Notes: a model not told the origin generated them from the letters alone. Positions 28,242 to 38,551 are shown, counted from the stretch's first letter. The stretch: DNA of 64,000 bases from Streptomyces sp. NBC_00094 (GCF_026343125.1 NZ_JAPEMB010000001.1:3415501-3479500), one strand, 5' to 3'. Made by a program: numbers and translations.

Positions 28242-29859
28242 AGGACCCTCGCAACTCCCGCTTCAGGATCTTCCCGGTCGGGTTCCGAGGCAGCTCCTCT
28301 TCCCGTACGAGGACACGGGCGGGCACCTTGAAGGCGGCGAGGCGCGCACCGACGTGCGCCCGCAGCCGCTCGACGTCGCGATCGGCCCCGTCCCGCAACC
28401 GCACGACGGCCACGACCTCCTCCCCGAGCAGGGGATGCGGAACACCCATCACGGCGGCGTCGACGACATCCGGATGCTCCTGCAGGACGCCCTCGACCTC
28501 GACGCAGTACACGTTCTCGCCGCCGCGGATCACCATGTCGGTGAGCCGGTCGACGACGCTGACCCGCCCGTCCTCGTCGACCCGGGCGAGGTCCCCGGTC
28601 CGGAACCACCCGTCGTCGCCGAACGCGCGCCGGGTGGCGACGTCGTCGCCCCAGTACCCCCGGATCAACGACTGCCCCCGCAGCCACAACTCCCCCACGC
28701 CCTCCCCGTCGGGCCGATCGATCCGCACCTCGGTGGCGGGCGAGGGCCGCCCGACGCTCCCCGGATGCGCCCGGTACTCGGCCCCTACGTTCGACAGCAC
28801 CCCACCGCAGGTCTCGGTCAGCCCGTAGCCGTTACGGGGCTCGACGCGCTCGCCGTACGAGGCGGTGATCCCGGCGACGATCCCGGGCGGGGCGGCGGCG
28901 CCGCCGGTGCTGAGGAGGGTGAGGCTCTCCAGCGGGTCGCCGGCGCTCCGGGCGGCTTCGAGCAGCTGGAGCGCGGTGGTGGGCACACCGGCGTAATGGG
29001 TGACGCCGTGCTCCCGGATCAGCTCGAGAGCAAGGCGTGCATCCCACTTCCGCATCATCACCAACGTCCCGCCGGCGGCCATGACGGCGTAGAAGGACGT
29101 GAAGGCGGCTACGTGGAAGAAGGGAAAGGTGGTCAAGGACACGGGCGCGGGCCCGGTCCCGGGCACCTCCCCCCGGGCGAGGGCGGCAGCGGCGGCGAAG
29201 TACCGGGGGTTCATGGCGGCCCCGGCCTGCGCGAGGTGCGTGGCGACGGCGCCCTTGGGGCGGCCGGTGGTGCCGGAGGTGTAGATGATGGTGGAGTCGT
29301 GCTCGGGGAGGACGTCGACGAGGGGCGGACCGAGCAGCGGATCGTCATCGACCACGTAAGCGACGAACCCTTCCTCACCCTCCCCCCGAAAAACGACCCC
29401 GGGCACCTGATGCTGCCGCGCCCAGGCGCGCACGCGCCCGACCCGCTCCCCATCGACGAGCAGCACCCCGGGCGCGCAGTCGTCGAGGGCGTACGTGAAC
29501 TCGTCCTCGGTCCACCAGGCGTTGAGCGGCACGGCGACGAGCCCGGCGAGCTGGGTGGCCCAGAAGGCGACCTGCCACTCGGGAAGGTTCCGCATGGCGA
29601 CGACGGCCCGGTCCCCTGTCCGCAGCCCGAACTCCCCTACGAGCCGCCGGGCGAGCCCACAGGCGGCGTCGAAGAACTCCCGATAGGTCATCCGCCCGGC
29701 CTCGGACACGAGGAACACGCGATCCCCGTAGGCCCAGACGACCTCGACGAACTCCCGCAGAGTCCGCGGCCCGCCGACGTACACCCCGCCCTCGACAGCG
29801 AACGGCGCCCCGGGCGCCCGAAGCCGCGCCTCCCCCGCCTGCCCACCGGACACCACCAC
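28228..29859 (-). CDS. Acyl-CoA synthetase / AMP-dependent ligase (ANL family)
   Basis: A 543-residue ligase that adenylates a carboxylic acid and transfers it to CoA. The P-loop-like motif is STIIYTSGTTGRPKGA, A5 is NGYGLTETCGG, A7 is FRTGDLARVDEDG, and the catalytic Lys is in NPTGKILKREL. The acid specificity cannot be read from the sequence. The first of three consecutive GTG codons has AGGAGG five bases upstream. A perfect AAGCGCTT palindrome just upstream is the sort of site bound by TetR regulators of fatty-acid genes. Its 3' end overlaps the protease gene by 14 bp. Confidence 0.92.
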   Translation of the reverse strand: MVVSGGQAGEARLRAPGAPFAVEGGVYVGGPRTLREFVEVVWAYGDRVFLVSEAGRMTYREFFDAACGLARRLVGEFGLRTGDRAVVAMRNLPEWQVAFWATQLAGLVAVPLNAWWTEDEFTYALDDCAPGVLLVDGERVGRVRAWARQHQVPGVVFRGEGEEGFVAYVVDDDPLLGPPLVDVLPEHDSTIIYTSGTTGRPKGAVATHLAQAGAAMNPRYFAAAAALARGEVPGTGPAPVSLTTFPFFHVAAFTSFYAVMAAGGTLVMMRKWDARLALELIREHGVTHYAGVPTTALQLLEAARSAGDPLESLTLLSTGGAAAPPGIVAGITASYGERVEPRNGYGLTETCGGVLSNVGAEYRAHPGSVGRPSPATEVRIDRPDGEGVGELWLRGQSLIRGYWGDDVATRRAFGDDGWFRTGDLARVDEDGRVSVVDRLTDMVIRGGENVYCVEVEGVLQEHPDVVDAAVMGVPHPLLGEEVVAVVRLRDGADRDVERLRAHVGARLAAFKVPARVLVREEELPRNPTGKILKRELRGSFSGA

Positions 29860-29867
29860 GAGGACCT

Positions 29868-29884
29868 CCTAAGCGCTTGCTCAC
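29868..29884. promoter_or_regulatory. AAGCGCTTGCT operator-like palindrome
   Basis: AAGCGCTT, part of AGCAAGCGCTTAGG on the coding strand, lies directly before the ribosome binding site of the acyl-CoA synthetase gene. Comparable AGCAAGCGCTTGCT sites control acyl-CoA genes in actinobacteria. The regulator is not in this window. Between it and 30155 no gene is seen. Confidence 0.45.
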
Positions 29885-30155
29885 CCCAGCGCCGCGACGC
29901 TATGCGCCCCAGCCCCGAGGGTCAACCCACACAGGGACGCCCGAAGAAGCACCGCCATTGTCGGGGCGACCCCGCTCAACGCCACCAGCACCGCCTTCGC
30001 AGCCCGTAAGGGCTTCGGCCAGCCGGCAGGTGAGCCACCGGGCCTCGGCGGCCGAAGCCCCTTGCCCGGAGGCCGCGACCTCGCGGGCTTATCAAGCTGG
30101 GGCGTCATCGAGGAATTACCCGACCACGCCTCCGCGACTCCGCAGGGTCGGACAT

Positions 30156-30195
30156 CTCTGAAGCCCCATCAGCCATAGCCGATGGGGCTTCAGAG
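30156..30195 (-). terminator. 15-bp stem terminator after the toxin/immunity unit
   Basis: CTCTGAAGCCCCATC, a 10-base loop, GATGGGGCTTCAGAG: perfect arms 13 bp after the immunity gene stop. Confidence 0.8.
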
Positions 30196-30207
30196 GTGTT
30201 CAGCACA

Positions 30208-30666
30208 TCACGAAATGGAGGAACTGTTGACGCTCGACCAATAGTTGCGGGCCGCCTCGACGATCGGGGCGTACTCGGCAGATGCCACGACGGCGACCAG
30301 CGTAGGGCCCGTCAACGAACCATCCTCGTCGCCTCGCGCCACCACAACCACATTTCCCTTGTACACATACCCGTGGATCAACCAGCCATCCAAAGACTCG
30401 GCGATAGACAGGGTTGTGCGATCGTGGAGCTCCTCTTCGGTCAGCAACGCCGAGAGAACGACATCCCTGTCCGAGAACAAGAGACCGAGACGATCGTCAT
30501 CCAGATGCGTCAGGCCTTTCAGCCTGGCCATGGCTGTACCCAGAATGCATGGCTCGGTGTCACCGATCAACTGGCTGTCGACGATGAGCTGGAACCGGAA
30601 CATGCCGCGACCCTCCAGCGGGGCGACAAGGAATCCGAATCGACCGTCGTCGGTCAAGAACCTCAC
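30208..30666 (-). CDS. Probable immunity protein for the RHS toxin
   Basis: A 152-residue acidic, soluble protein starting at a GTG two bases after the toxin stop, with AGAGAGG as ribosome binding site inside the toxin's last codons. It has no signal peptide or membrane segment. I do not recognise the family. In polymorphic toxin loci the gene immediately after the toxin tip encodes the cognate immunity protein, which binds and blocks the toxin; size, acidity and spacing fit that role. Its base composition, like that of the toxin tip, is clearly less GC-rich than the RHS core, a sign of module exchange. Confidence 0.75.
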   Translation of the reverse strand: MRFLTDDGRFGFLVAPLEGRGMFRFQLIVDSQLIGDTEPCILGTAMARLKGLTHLDDDRLGLLFSDRDVVLSALLTEEELHDRTTLSIAESLDGWLIHGYVYKGNVVVVARGDEDGSLTGPTLVAVVASAEYAPIVEAARNYWSSVNSSSIS

Positions 30667-30668
30667 AA

Positions 30669-33600
30669 CTAGCCTCTCTTGACCTGAATCGGAACATGAT
30701 TCATCGGAATCGGAACCAGAGTACCCGACTTAGTCACGCCCCTGGTACTTCCACTCCAGTGCCACTTGCCATTGCCGTCATCGAAGTAACGGTAGTACTC
30801 GGCACTTTTTCCGGAACCCACCTTTGTCCACCTGGCGCCGTCGACGAGAACGCTTTTCGCGAATTGCGCTTCGGCGTCACCCGGCAGCACCGCCTTCTTC
30901 GGAATATACGGGTTCGGACCACCCGTCGGATCATGGTGCCCTGGATTCTCGTACACAGGGCATGTGCTGTTGTGAACGAGTACCGGCGTTTCTCCTGCCA
31001 GTACGTAGTACGTGTGCAGGTCATCGACGGTCAGGTTGTACGTGCGGGCACGCTTGCTGAAGGGCGTGTTGCCCGTGACGACTACCGTGTCTCCGTCGTC
31101 GGTGAGCAGCGTCATGCCGGACTCGAGGTCGCGGGCCTCTATCCAGTCACGCTCGGACGGTGACCAGAATGGATGCTCGTGTGTAGCAGTTAGTTGTTCG
31201 ACTCCGTCATCTGTGACAACAGACAGGGTGTTGAAGTACTTATCGTTCTCAGTTCGGATGAGCCGGGTTACCTTACGAGCACCGCTCTCACCCGTCTCCG
31301 GGGAAGTCGCCTTGACGTAATCTCCGACCTCCACGTCCTCGATGGCCTTAGTGGAGCCATCTGCCATGAGGACTTCGGTTCCGGCCAAGAAGCACATGCA
31401 GTCGCCGAGGAGCCTTGCCACCGCCCCTCTCTCGGCTGCTGTCGCGCCCCCGGCGACGGCACCCTTGGCGGACTTGGCTGCGATACCGCTGACGAAGCGC
31501 CCTATCCCCCACGTGACCAAAGTGATGACGTCCGCGAGCAGCGCTTCTCCGCACCGGCCCTTTCCGGTGATGCAGTCGACATTCGCCTTCACGCCCCAGG
31601 GGTCGTCACCCACTTCAAGAAGACCCGCGGCGTCCGCGGTTTCGCAGAAGCCCTTCGTGCTCCCCTGGAATCCGCTCGTGCCGACGCCGCACTTGCTCTT
31701 GGCCCACTTCGTGGTCAGCTTGTCGTAGGAGTCGCCCGGCCACGCGAAGGACATGGCGCGCAGTTCGTCTTCGGCGGGAAGTCGAATGCCTTCGATCACC
31801 GGCTGCTTGTCGCCGGTGTCTCCCCCTGAGCCACCGCCAGTCGTCTTCTTCTCTCCCGCCGGCGGATCCGGAGTCGCTGCCGGGTCGTTCTCTTCCGTGT
31901 AGTCGTCGTACGTGCCGTTGTCGCCCGAGCAGTTGTGCGGGTAGCAGCTCTCGAGACCGGTCGGGTCGCTGGCCGTCGTGGGGTTGTTGTTGGCGTAGCT
32001 GTAGCCGTTGAGGGACTGCGGCTGGTCCAGGCTGAGGAGCGGGTCGACGCTGATGAACTGGCCGAGGCCGGTGTCGTACTCGCGGGCTCCGATGTGGGTG
32101 AACCCGGTGGTGGTGTCGATGTCTCCGCCGACGAAGCCCTTGTAACCGGGCCAGAAGGCGGGGGCAGCGCCGCGCTGCCCGCCGTAAGGGAGGCTCTTGC
32201 GGCGGTTGAAGGTGAGCGTGGTGGAGGAGAAGGAGAGCGTGTTGGTGTTGTGGTGGTCGGCGACGAGGAGACGGACCTTGCCGTCATCGCTCGTGCGGAT
32301 GGCCGAGCCGCCGGGGAAGGTGTAGTAGCGGGTGCCGTTGGCGATGGTGGCCGCGGTGGTGCCGACCTTCCGGGTCAGCGCGAGTTCCTGACCGCCGGGC
32401 AGATAGAGCGTGGTGGTGGTCGGGTCGCGCTTGATGATGCGGGTGCCTTCGGCGTCGTAGAGGAACGACGTCGTCTTGCCGGAGATGGTGGACGTCTTGA
32501 GCTTGCCCTCTTCGGTCCAGGTCAGGTCCTGGACCGGGCCGGCGTTGGCCGGGGTCTTCTTCTGGAGGTTGCCGGTGTCGTCGTAGCCGTAGGTGTCGGT
32601 GCCGGTCACTCCGCCGGTCGCGGTCACCGAGGTGACGGCGTGCGGCCGGGGCGCGCCCGCCGTGGTCGGGTAGGCGTAGGTGCGGGTGGTGTTCGCGGCG
32701 ATCGGGCCCGCCTTGTGGAGGGTCTCCGTCTTGCGCTGGCCGGTGTCGGTGAACGTCCAGGACGTCCAGTACGGGTCGACCGTGCCCAGGTTCGGGGTGC
32801 CGGTGCCGTTGACGGGCTTGGTGGCGCAGGCGTCGCCCGAGGTCCAGGCCTCGGACAGGCGGCGGGCCCAGTCGTAGGTGAAGCACTGCTGGTCGACGAC
32901 GGTGCCGTCGGTCTGCGCGTCCCGGATGGTCGTGACGTTGCCGGCCTGGTCGTAGCCGTAGGTGATGTTCGACGGAGTCGCCGGAGCCGTCGCCTCACGG
33001 TCGACCGTGCTGCCGATCAGACGCCGGGTCGACGCCTCGTAGGTGTTCGTCTGTGTGACGAGCTTGCCGATGTTGCCGAGCTGCGCCTGCGCGAGCTCAC
33101 CGAACGGCGTGTAGCTCGCCCCCCGCAGATAGGCGTGGTTCAGCGAACCGTCGACGATCCCCAGCACGTCCTTCGCGCCGTAGTGGTTCGTGACCGTCTC
33201 GGCGGGCAGAGCCGTCGTCGCGTTGGCGTTGGTCGTGCTGTACGTGGCGGTCGCCGGCATACCGCTGACCGGTGTGGCGGTGGTGGCGACGGTGTAGGTG
33301 CCGGCGAGCAGCTCCTCACCTGTCACCGAAGGGATCGTCACCGTCGTGCCTGTGGGTCGGCCGGCGGAGTCGTAGCCCCTGACCGCAGCCTTGTACGCGG
33401 CGTTCGCCGTGATGGAGGAGTCGTAACGGGTGGACGTGGCGGGCAGGCCCTTGCCGCCGGTCGCGGTGTCGTAGGTCCACTCGGCGAGCTTCGGGCCGGC
33501 GATCGATCCGGTGCGCAGGCTGGTCTTCCGACCGAGCTCGTCATAGGTGCTGGCGAGAGTGCCGCGTGCGTCGGTCGCCGTGTCGACGCGTCCGAGCGGG

Positions 33601-36600
33601 TCGTAGTGGACGGTGCTGGAGCCCTTGTCCGGGTCGGTCGTGGCCACCTGTCGGCCGCGCAGGTCGTAGGTGTAGGTCCAGCTGTTGCGGCCCGAGGAGT
33701 CCGTGACGGAGGCGAGCAGGCCGGCGTCGTCGTAGGTGTGGGAGGTCTTCTCGTACTGCGTGGCCGCTGCCCCGGGGACGGGGTTGCGGTCCTTGTACTG
33801 GCGCTGCTCCGTCGGGCGGCCCCGTACGTCGGAGACGGTGAGGGTGGCGGTGCCTCCCGCGGGCGGGACGGTGGCCGTCCAGTAGTCGCCGTAGGTGTTG
33901 CTGGTGCGCCACTTCTCCACGTTGAGCGACAGCTGGATGCCGGCGGTGACCCGGCCACGCCCGTCGTACTCGTTCTGCAGCGCCTGCGGGATCTGGTTCG
34001 GGGTGACCACCAGCATCGCGCCGGCGACGGCGGTGCTGTTGTAGAACGGCGCGTTCGTCAGGAACGCGCGGCCGTGACTGTCGTAGAAGACGTCACTCAC
34101 CACACGGCCGACGGTGCCGACGGCGTCGGACTGGGTCTGGCGGGGCCGCAGCAGCGAGTCGTAGAACGTCGTCGAGGTGCCCCACAGGCCGTCCTCGTAG
34201 AGCGCCTTGGTCACGACGCTGGAGGGGACCGCACTGGAGACGTTGTACGTGAAGGTGGCGTTGGGCTGAGCGGTGGTCGCGCGCCCCGTGCTCCACGTCT
34301 TCTTCAGGCGTCCCAGGGCGTCGTACTCGTTGGTCGCGGTGCGGTTGTCGGCATCAGTGGTGGTCAGCGCGAGTCCGCGCATGCCGTCGAACGTCGAACG
34401 AGCCGTGTGACCCTTGACGTTGGTGACCGTGACCGTCGTGGACTGCGCGCCCGCAACCGGGTCGTAGGTGGTGGTGACGGGCTGACCGTCCTGGCCCTTG
34501 ACGACGAGGGCACGGCCGTACTGGTCGTACGTGCTCTGGGAGATGGTGTCCCAGACGGGCGTCAGGTCGGCCTCGTGGTGGGAAAGCCGTTCGGTCCTGG
34601 TGACGTTGGCCTTGCCCGGATCGGGAGCTGCGCCGAGCACATTGTCGTCGTAGTAGGTACGGGCGCGGCCCGTGACCTCACCGGGGCGGGCAAGGCATGT
34701 GGTGCTGTCGGTGGTGACGATCTCGCTGGGGTAGGCGATCAGCCAGTTCGTCGTGTCCGGGGTGACGAAGTCGGTCCAGGTGCAGCGGGCTTCGACCGTG
34801 CCGGCGCCGTCGTCCGTCTCCTTGAGGAGAAGGCCGTAGGTGGTGTCGTAGGACCGGTCGGTGGTGAGGGTGCGCCAGGTGCCGTCGTCGAGGAGAGTGC
34901 TGGCCTTGGTCGTCCCGGTGCCGGAAAGCCGAGCCGTTCTGGCGGGGAGGGTGGGCGCGGGGTCGTTCGGCTTGTCGGGGTCCGTGATGCCCTTGACCGC
35001 CTGGGTGGCCGTCACGCCCGATTCCCAGGGCGTGTTGGTGGTCTTGGCGACGATCTTGCCGCCGGTGCCGTCCTTGTCGTAGGTGGCGGTGGAGGCGACG
35101 CGACCGGCGAAGTCCTCGCGGTCGACGACGCCGTTGATGGCCATGCCGGGTCGGGGGCTGCCGTCGGCGAGGGTGTCGCCGGCCATGCCGAGGTAATACG
35201 TCTTCTCGGTCTTCACCCGGTTGGTGGAGCCGGCGTAGGTGCGGACGGTGCCGTATCCGCGGAAGTCACTCCAGGTGCGGTGCTTGTCGAGGGTGAACTC
35301 GCCGGTGTCGCGCCGCCAGTTCGGGCCGTTGGCGTACTCGTAGCTGGTGACCTTCGACGGCGAACCGGTACCGGCGGTGGTGTCGTTCTCGTCGATCCGC
35401 GTGACGAGGTACTTGTGGAACCAGTCCTTGACCGGATCCACGTAACCGTCCGGGGTCCACCAAGCCGGGTAGCAACGCTTGGCGTTCATGTCCTGCGTCG
35501 CGGGCAGCGTCGTCGGAGTGCACTCCTTGGCGCTGTACGTGACGAGGGTCTGGCCACCGGTCTCGTTGGTGACCTGGGTGATGCGCCTGCGGTTGAGCGC
35601 GGGCCGGCCTTCGGCCGCGTCGACACGGTTGGCCATGAGCGCACCGGTGAAGGCGGTCTCGGTCATGCCGATGTCGGCCAGGGCGCCGGCCTTGCCGGTG
35701 CGCTTCACCGAGTCCAGCCACATCGCCGGGGTGGAGGTGTCGCCGGTCGCGGGGAACGACTGGGCCAGCGCCCAGGTGTCGACGGGCTCCAGGGTCGTAC
35801 CGACGAGGGAGAAGGTGTTGATGCCGGTCAGGCGCTGCTTGGACCAGAACGTCGGGGAGCCCTGGAGGCACTCCGTGCCGGTGGTGCAGTTCAGGTCGAC
35901 CGGCGTGTCCGGCCAGCTCGTGGCGTTGGCCTCGGTGAAGGCGCAGTCCGTGGCCGTGCACCGGTTCCCCGTGGTGAAGGTCACCCGTCCGGCAGGCGGT
36001 GCCGTGGCGTAGACGGCGTCGTCACGCAGGCCGTAGTCGATCCGGTTCAGGTAGCCGCCGCGGGTGTACGGCTTGGGGTCGTCGAACGTGCCGTCCTGCG
36101 CGTAGTAGCCCTGCTCCTTCGTGTAGTACATGGCCATCGCGTTGCCGTGCGGGTCGACCACGTAGTCCAGGTTCCAGCGCCAGCCCTGCACCTCGGCGGA
36201 GGAGGCGTAGTCCGCGCCGTTGCCCTGCTCACCGGCGTGGTTGCCGTAGACGGGGGCGGTGAAGACCGAGTTCGTCTCCGGCTTCCCGCTCGCCCAGCCG
36301 GGAAGGTGGTTCTTGCCGAACCAGTACTGGGTGCCGTCGAGCGTGGTGACCTTCCAGTACTCGAAGTCCTCGTCACCGGAGTTGTTCGGCTCGGCAGTGT
36401 CGTACATCCGCTCGATCCGGGACCCGTCGTCGCCTTCGAGCTTCCACGTGTTCTTCGTGCCGTCCCAGACGAGCTCGCTCGAGGAGCCGTTGAGGGAGAG
36501 TGTCGCGTTCTCCGACTTCCAGCACAGGTCACCGGTCTTGGCGGTGTTGTTGCCGCCCTGCTTGTCGTTCTCACACGAGGCGTAGCGACGTTCGATGAAG

Positions 36601-37652
36601 CCGGGCGAGTACTCCCAGCCCTCGCCGATCCACGACGGCTGGTTGTTCGTCGACGCCGTACGTCCGTCGACCGCCGAGGAGTTGTAGGACAGGGCGATCT
36701 TCGGTGCCAGACCGCCGGGGGAGGCGGGGACGTCGATGGGCACGGTCCAGCCGAAGCCCCCCGAGTTCCCGCCTGCGGACCACGATCCGGACGGGGCGAG
36801 CGTGGTCGCCGTAAAGGCGCCGTCACTGCCACTGGCCCCCGCCGTGGCCGCGAGAACGGTCGCGCCGGCAGTGGCCACGGCAAGGGTGGACAGCGCGGGA
36901 GCGGCCTTCGCCTCCGCCCCGGATCCCGCCTTCAGCGGTGCGCCGGAAGCCGTGGGGGCGAGAGTCGCGGTGAGGGTATGAGCGACGGTGTCGTTCTCGG
37001 TCGCCAGCGGTGTCTGCTTGCGACACTCCGGCTTGTCGGGGGTCGTCAGCGCACAGGCCGGCAACGTCACCAGGCGCAGCCGCGAGGACCAGCCCGCCCC
37101 GTAGGCGCCCTGGATGGTGCCGTAGTCCACCTCGACCTCGACCGGCGTACCAGGGGTGGCCGCCTCGGTGGGACGCACCGACATCAGCAGGCCGTCCACA
37201 CCGGCCTGTTGGGTGACGGCGCGGCTCTTGACCGCCACTTCGATGTGGCCGGGGTCGGCGGCAGCGGTCTTCTTCGCGTTCGCGCGCGAGGTGGGTGTGG
37301 TGAGGCGGATGGGCAGTCCGCCCACCGTCGCGGCCTCCGTCTCCCCGGGCGGGAGAGTGAGCTCCTCGGCGGCCGGGGTGGGCCAGGTGACGGGTGGCGC
37401 CTGCCACGGTGGCGATGGCTTGGGTCTTCTCTTCAGCCCCTTGGGGACGAAGTCGGTGCCATCGACGGACGCGGTCTTCGGTACGGGCGGGGGCCCCGGG
37501 ACGGCGACGGGCGTGGCCCACGACGGCGCCGAGAGCAGGGAAATGCCCAAGGTCATGGAAAGAACGCCGATGATTCCCGTCCGCGATTTCCTGACGTTAC
37601 GCTCTTCGGGGCTTCCGGAAAAAGGCATCACGAAGGCATGACGGAACAACAT
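30669..37652 (-). CDS. RHS/YD-repeat polymorphic toxin with HINT domain
   Basis: A protein of about 2,327 residues. The N-terminus has a signal-like hydrophobic segment (RTGIIGVLSMTLGISLL). A SpvB-like region follows near residue 290 (PGGLAPKIALSYNSSAVDGR). A long run of YD repeats leads to the core-closing motif GAREYDTGLGQFISVDPL near residue 1855. A HINT domain spans about 2087-2228, beginning with Cys in CFLAGTEVLM, containing THEHPFW and ending VLVHN. HINT self-cleavage would free the last 99 residues (2229-2327, coded at 30672-30968), a small basic tip with HHDP and HWSGST motifs that I cannot assign. The tip is likely an intracellular toxin delivered to competitors. The start is uncertain (37676, 37652 or 37628); 37652 has the best GGGGTGGGGA site. 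Confidence 0.9.
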   Translation of the reverse strand: MLFRHAFVMPFSGSPEERNVRKSRTGIIGVLSMTLGISLLSAPSWATPVAVPGPPPVPKTASVDGTDFVPKGLKRRPKPSPPWQAPPVTWPTPAAEELTLPPGETEAATVGGLPIRLTTPTSRANAKKTAAADPGHIEVAVKSRAVTQQAGVDGLLMSVRPTEAATPGTPVEVEVDYGTIQGAYGAGWSSRLRLVTLPACALTTPDKPECRKQTPLATENDTVAHTLTATLAPTASGAPLKAGSGAEAKAAPALSTLAVATAGATVLAATAGASGSDGAFTATTLAPSGSWSAGGNSGGFGWTVPIDVPASPGGLAPKIALSYNSSAVDGRTASTNNQPSWIGEGWEYSPGFIERRYASCENDKQGGNNTAKTGDLCWKSENATLSLNGSSSELVWDGTKNTWKLEGDDGSRIERMYDTAEPNNSGDEDFEYWKVTTLDGTQYWFGKNHLPGWASGKPETNSVFTAPVYGNHAGEQGNGADYASSAEVQGWRWNLDYVVDPHGNAMAMYYTKEQGYYAQDGTFDDPKPYTRGGYLNRIDYGLRDDAVYATAPPAGRVTFTTGNRCTATDCAFTEANATSWPDTPVDLNCTTGTECLQGSPTFWSKQRLTGINTFSLVGTTLEPVDTWALAQSFPATGDTSTPAMWLDSVKRTGKAGALADIGMTETAFTGALMANRVDAAEGRPALNRRRITQVTNETGGQTLVTYSAKECTPTTLPATQDMNAKRCYPAWWTPDGYVDPVKDWFHKYLVTRIDENDTTAGTGSPSKVTSYEYANGPNWRRDTGEFTLDKHRTWSDFRGYGTVRTYAGSTNRVKTEKTYYLGMAGDTLADGSPRPGMAINGVVDREDFAGRVASTATYDKDGTGGKIVAKTTNTPWESGVTATQAVKGITDPDKPNDPAPTLPARTARLSGTGTTKASTLLDDGTWRTLTTDRSYDTTYGLLLKETDDGAGTVEARCTWTDFVTPDTTNWLIAYPSEIVTTDSTTCLARPGEVTGRARTYYDDNVLGAAPDPGKANVTRTERLSHHEADLTPVWDTISQSTYDQYGRALVVKGQDGQPVTTTYDPVAGAQSTTVTVTNVKGHTARSTFDGMRGLALTTTDADNRTATNEYDALGRLKKTWSTGRATTAQPNATFTYNVSSAVPSSVVTKALYEDGLWGTSTTFYDSLLRPRQTQSDAVGTVGRVVSDVFYDSHGRAFLTNAPFYNSTAVAGAMLVVTPNQIPQALQNEYDGRGRVTAGIQLSLNVEKWRTSNTYGDYWTATVPPAGGTATLTVSDVRGRPTEQRQYKDRNPVPGAAATQYEKTSHTYDDAGLLASVTDSSGRNSWTYTYDLRGRQVATTDPDKGSSTVHYDPLGRVDTATDARGTLASTYDELGRKTSLRTGSIAGPKLAEWTYDTATGGKGLPATSTRYDSSITANAAYKAAVRGYDSAGRPTGTTVTIPSVTGEELLAGTYTVATTATPVSGMPATATYSTTNANATTALPAETVTNHYGAKDVLGIVDGSLNHAYLRGASYTPFGELAQAQLGNIGKLVTQTNTYEASTRRLIGSTVDREATAPATPSNITYGYDQAGNVTTIRDAQTDGTVVDQQCFTYDWARRLSEAWTSGDACATKPVNGTGTPNLGTVDPYWTSWTFTDTGQRKTETLHKAGPIAANTTRTYAYPTTAGAPRPHAVTSVTATGGVTGTDTYGYDDTGNLQKKTPANAGPVQDLTWTEEGKLKTSTISGKTTSFLYDAEGTRIIKRDPTTTTLYLPGGQELALTRKVGTTAATIANGTRYYTFPGGSAIRTSDDGKVRLLVADHHNTNTLSFSSTTLTFNRRKSLPYGGQRGAAPAFWPGYKGFVGGDIDTTTGFTHIGAREYDTGLGQFISVDPLLSLDQPQSLNGYSYANNNPTTASDPTGLESCYPHNCSGDNGTYDDYTEENDPAATPDPPAGEKKTTGGGSGGDTGDKQPVIEGIRLPAEDELRAMSFAWPGDSYDKLTTKWAKSKCGVGTSGFQGSTKGFCETADAAGLLEVGDDPWGVKANVDCITGKGRCGEALLADVITLVTWGIGRFVSGIAAKSAKGAVAGGATAAERGAVARLLGDCMCFLAGTEVLMADGSTKAIEDVEVGDYVKATSPETGESGARKVTRLIRTENDKYFNTLSVVTDDGVEQLTATHEHPFWSPSERDWIEARDLESGMTLLTDDGDTVVVTGNTPFSKRARTYNLTVDDLHTYYVLAGETPVLVHNSTCPVYENPGHHDPTGGPNPYIPKKAVLPGDAEAQFAKSVLVDGARWTKVGSGKSAEYYRYFDDGNGKWHWSGSTRGVTKSGTLVPIPMNHVPIQVKRG

Positions 37653-38478
37653 CGAAATCCCCACCCCGATAAACACATGGCAGCCGGACGGCCAGCCGGA
37701 TCCAACACCGGCACATGTGCACCTGGCAAGTGCGCACGGAAAGAGTCACCCCGAATCCGTCAGGTCCGGACCCTCAACTTCGGCGAGTCCACGGCAAGTT
37801 GAACCAATGCCCCAACCAGTCACACCACCCTCTATTGAGGGCAAATCCCTGCGGTCCATGGAATGGATAGCCCTGATTGCGATCGGCGCAGCCATGCAGG
37901 CGCACCCCTCGATCGAGAACAAGCCCCACCGACGGAAAGAATCTGGATCGCTTCCTCTCTCAGCGATCCGAGCACTCCGGAAAGGCCCGAGCTCACCCCC
38001 GAAAGGGACCGCGATCCACGACTCCGCGAGACGGTGCTCGTGCGGGCGCCCTGCGATGTACGGGAGGAACGTCTCAGCCGGCCAGCAGGACAGAGCGCCG
38101 TCGCCCCTCACAAGACGACCCCACAAACACCACCAGGGGCCGGAACTCTGGCGCTGATCACGCCCCTCAGCCCGTCCAGGACCGGAACGGTCGGGAACGG
38201 CCGCCGCTGGAGGACTGTCCCGCACACGCTCTCCTGGGAGCACACGGGAGAATCCACAGGTCAGCGACCTACCAGTCCGGCCACGCCACTCGGCACCCAC
38301 TATCCAAGACCCCACGCGGGCGCCCATCCGCTACCCTGTTCCCTGGTCGGCCGTTGGCGTGGCTCTTGTCGGGCAGCAACACTGCTCAGCAGGGTCCACA
38401 CTGCGCCTGACCAGCGGGCTTGACGTCCTTGCGAAGATCCAGTTGCCGGGTTTTCTCCAAGGTCTCCTCCAAGCCCCT
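37653..38478. other. 826-bp interval without a supported gene
   Basis: Between the RHS gene and tRNA-Arg. Several open frames exist on both strands but have atypical composition and no recognisable motif. It contains an imperfect direct repeat (CCCTCTATTGAGGGCAAATC near 37830 and CCCTCGATCGAGAACAAGCC near 37907) of unknown meaning. It probably holds the RHS promoter and tRNA upstream region. Confidence 0.6.
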
Positions 38479-38551
38479 GCCTTCGTAGCTCAGGGGATAG
38501 AGCACCGCTCTCCTAAAGCGGGTGTCGCAGGTTCGAATCCTGCCGGGGGCA
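38479..38551 (+). tRNA. tRNA-Arg (anticodon CCT)
   Basis: A 73-base cloverleaf. The acceptor stem GCCTTCG pairs with CGGGGGC (two G-U pairs), the D arm is GCTC...GAGC, and the anticodon stem CCGCT/AGCGG has loop CTCCTAA. The T arm is GCAGG/CCTGC with TTCGAAT, and the discriminator is A. CCA is not encoded. It reads AGG codons. Its 3' part is the attachment site of the integrative element that follows. Confidence 0.95.

Noticed and set aside
31935..37802. Plus-strand open frame of 1,955 codons opposite the RHS gene
   Set aside because: Composition is that of an antisense frame (Gly/Val/Arg/Asp), and the minus strand carries clear YD repeats and a HINT domain.
37717..38423. Several open frames of 146-193 codons between the RHS gene and the tRNA
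   Set aside because: They overlap each other on both strands, show no family motif or ribosome binding site, and have unusual composition.
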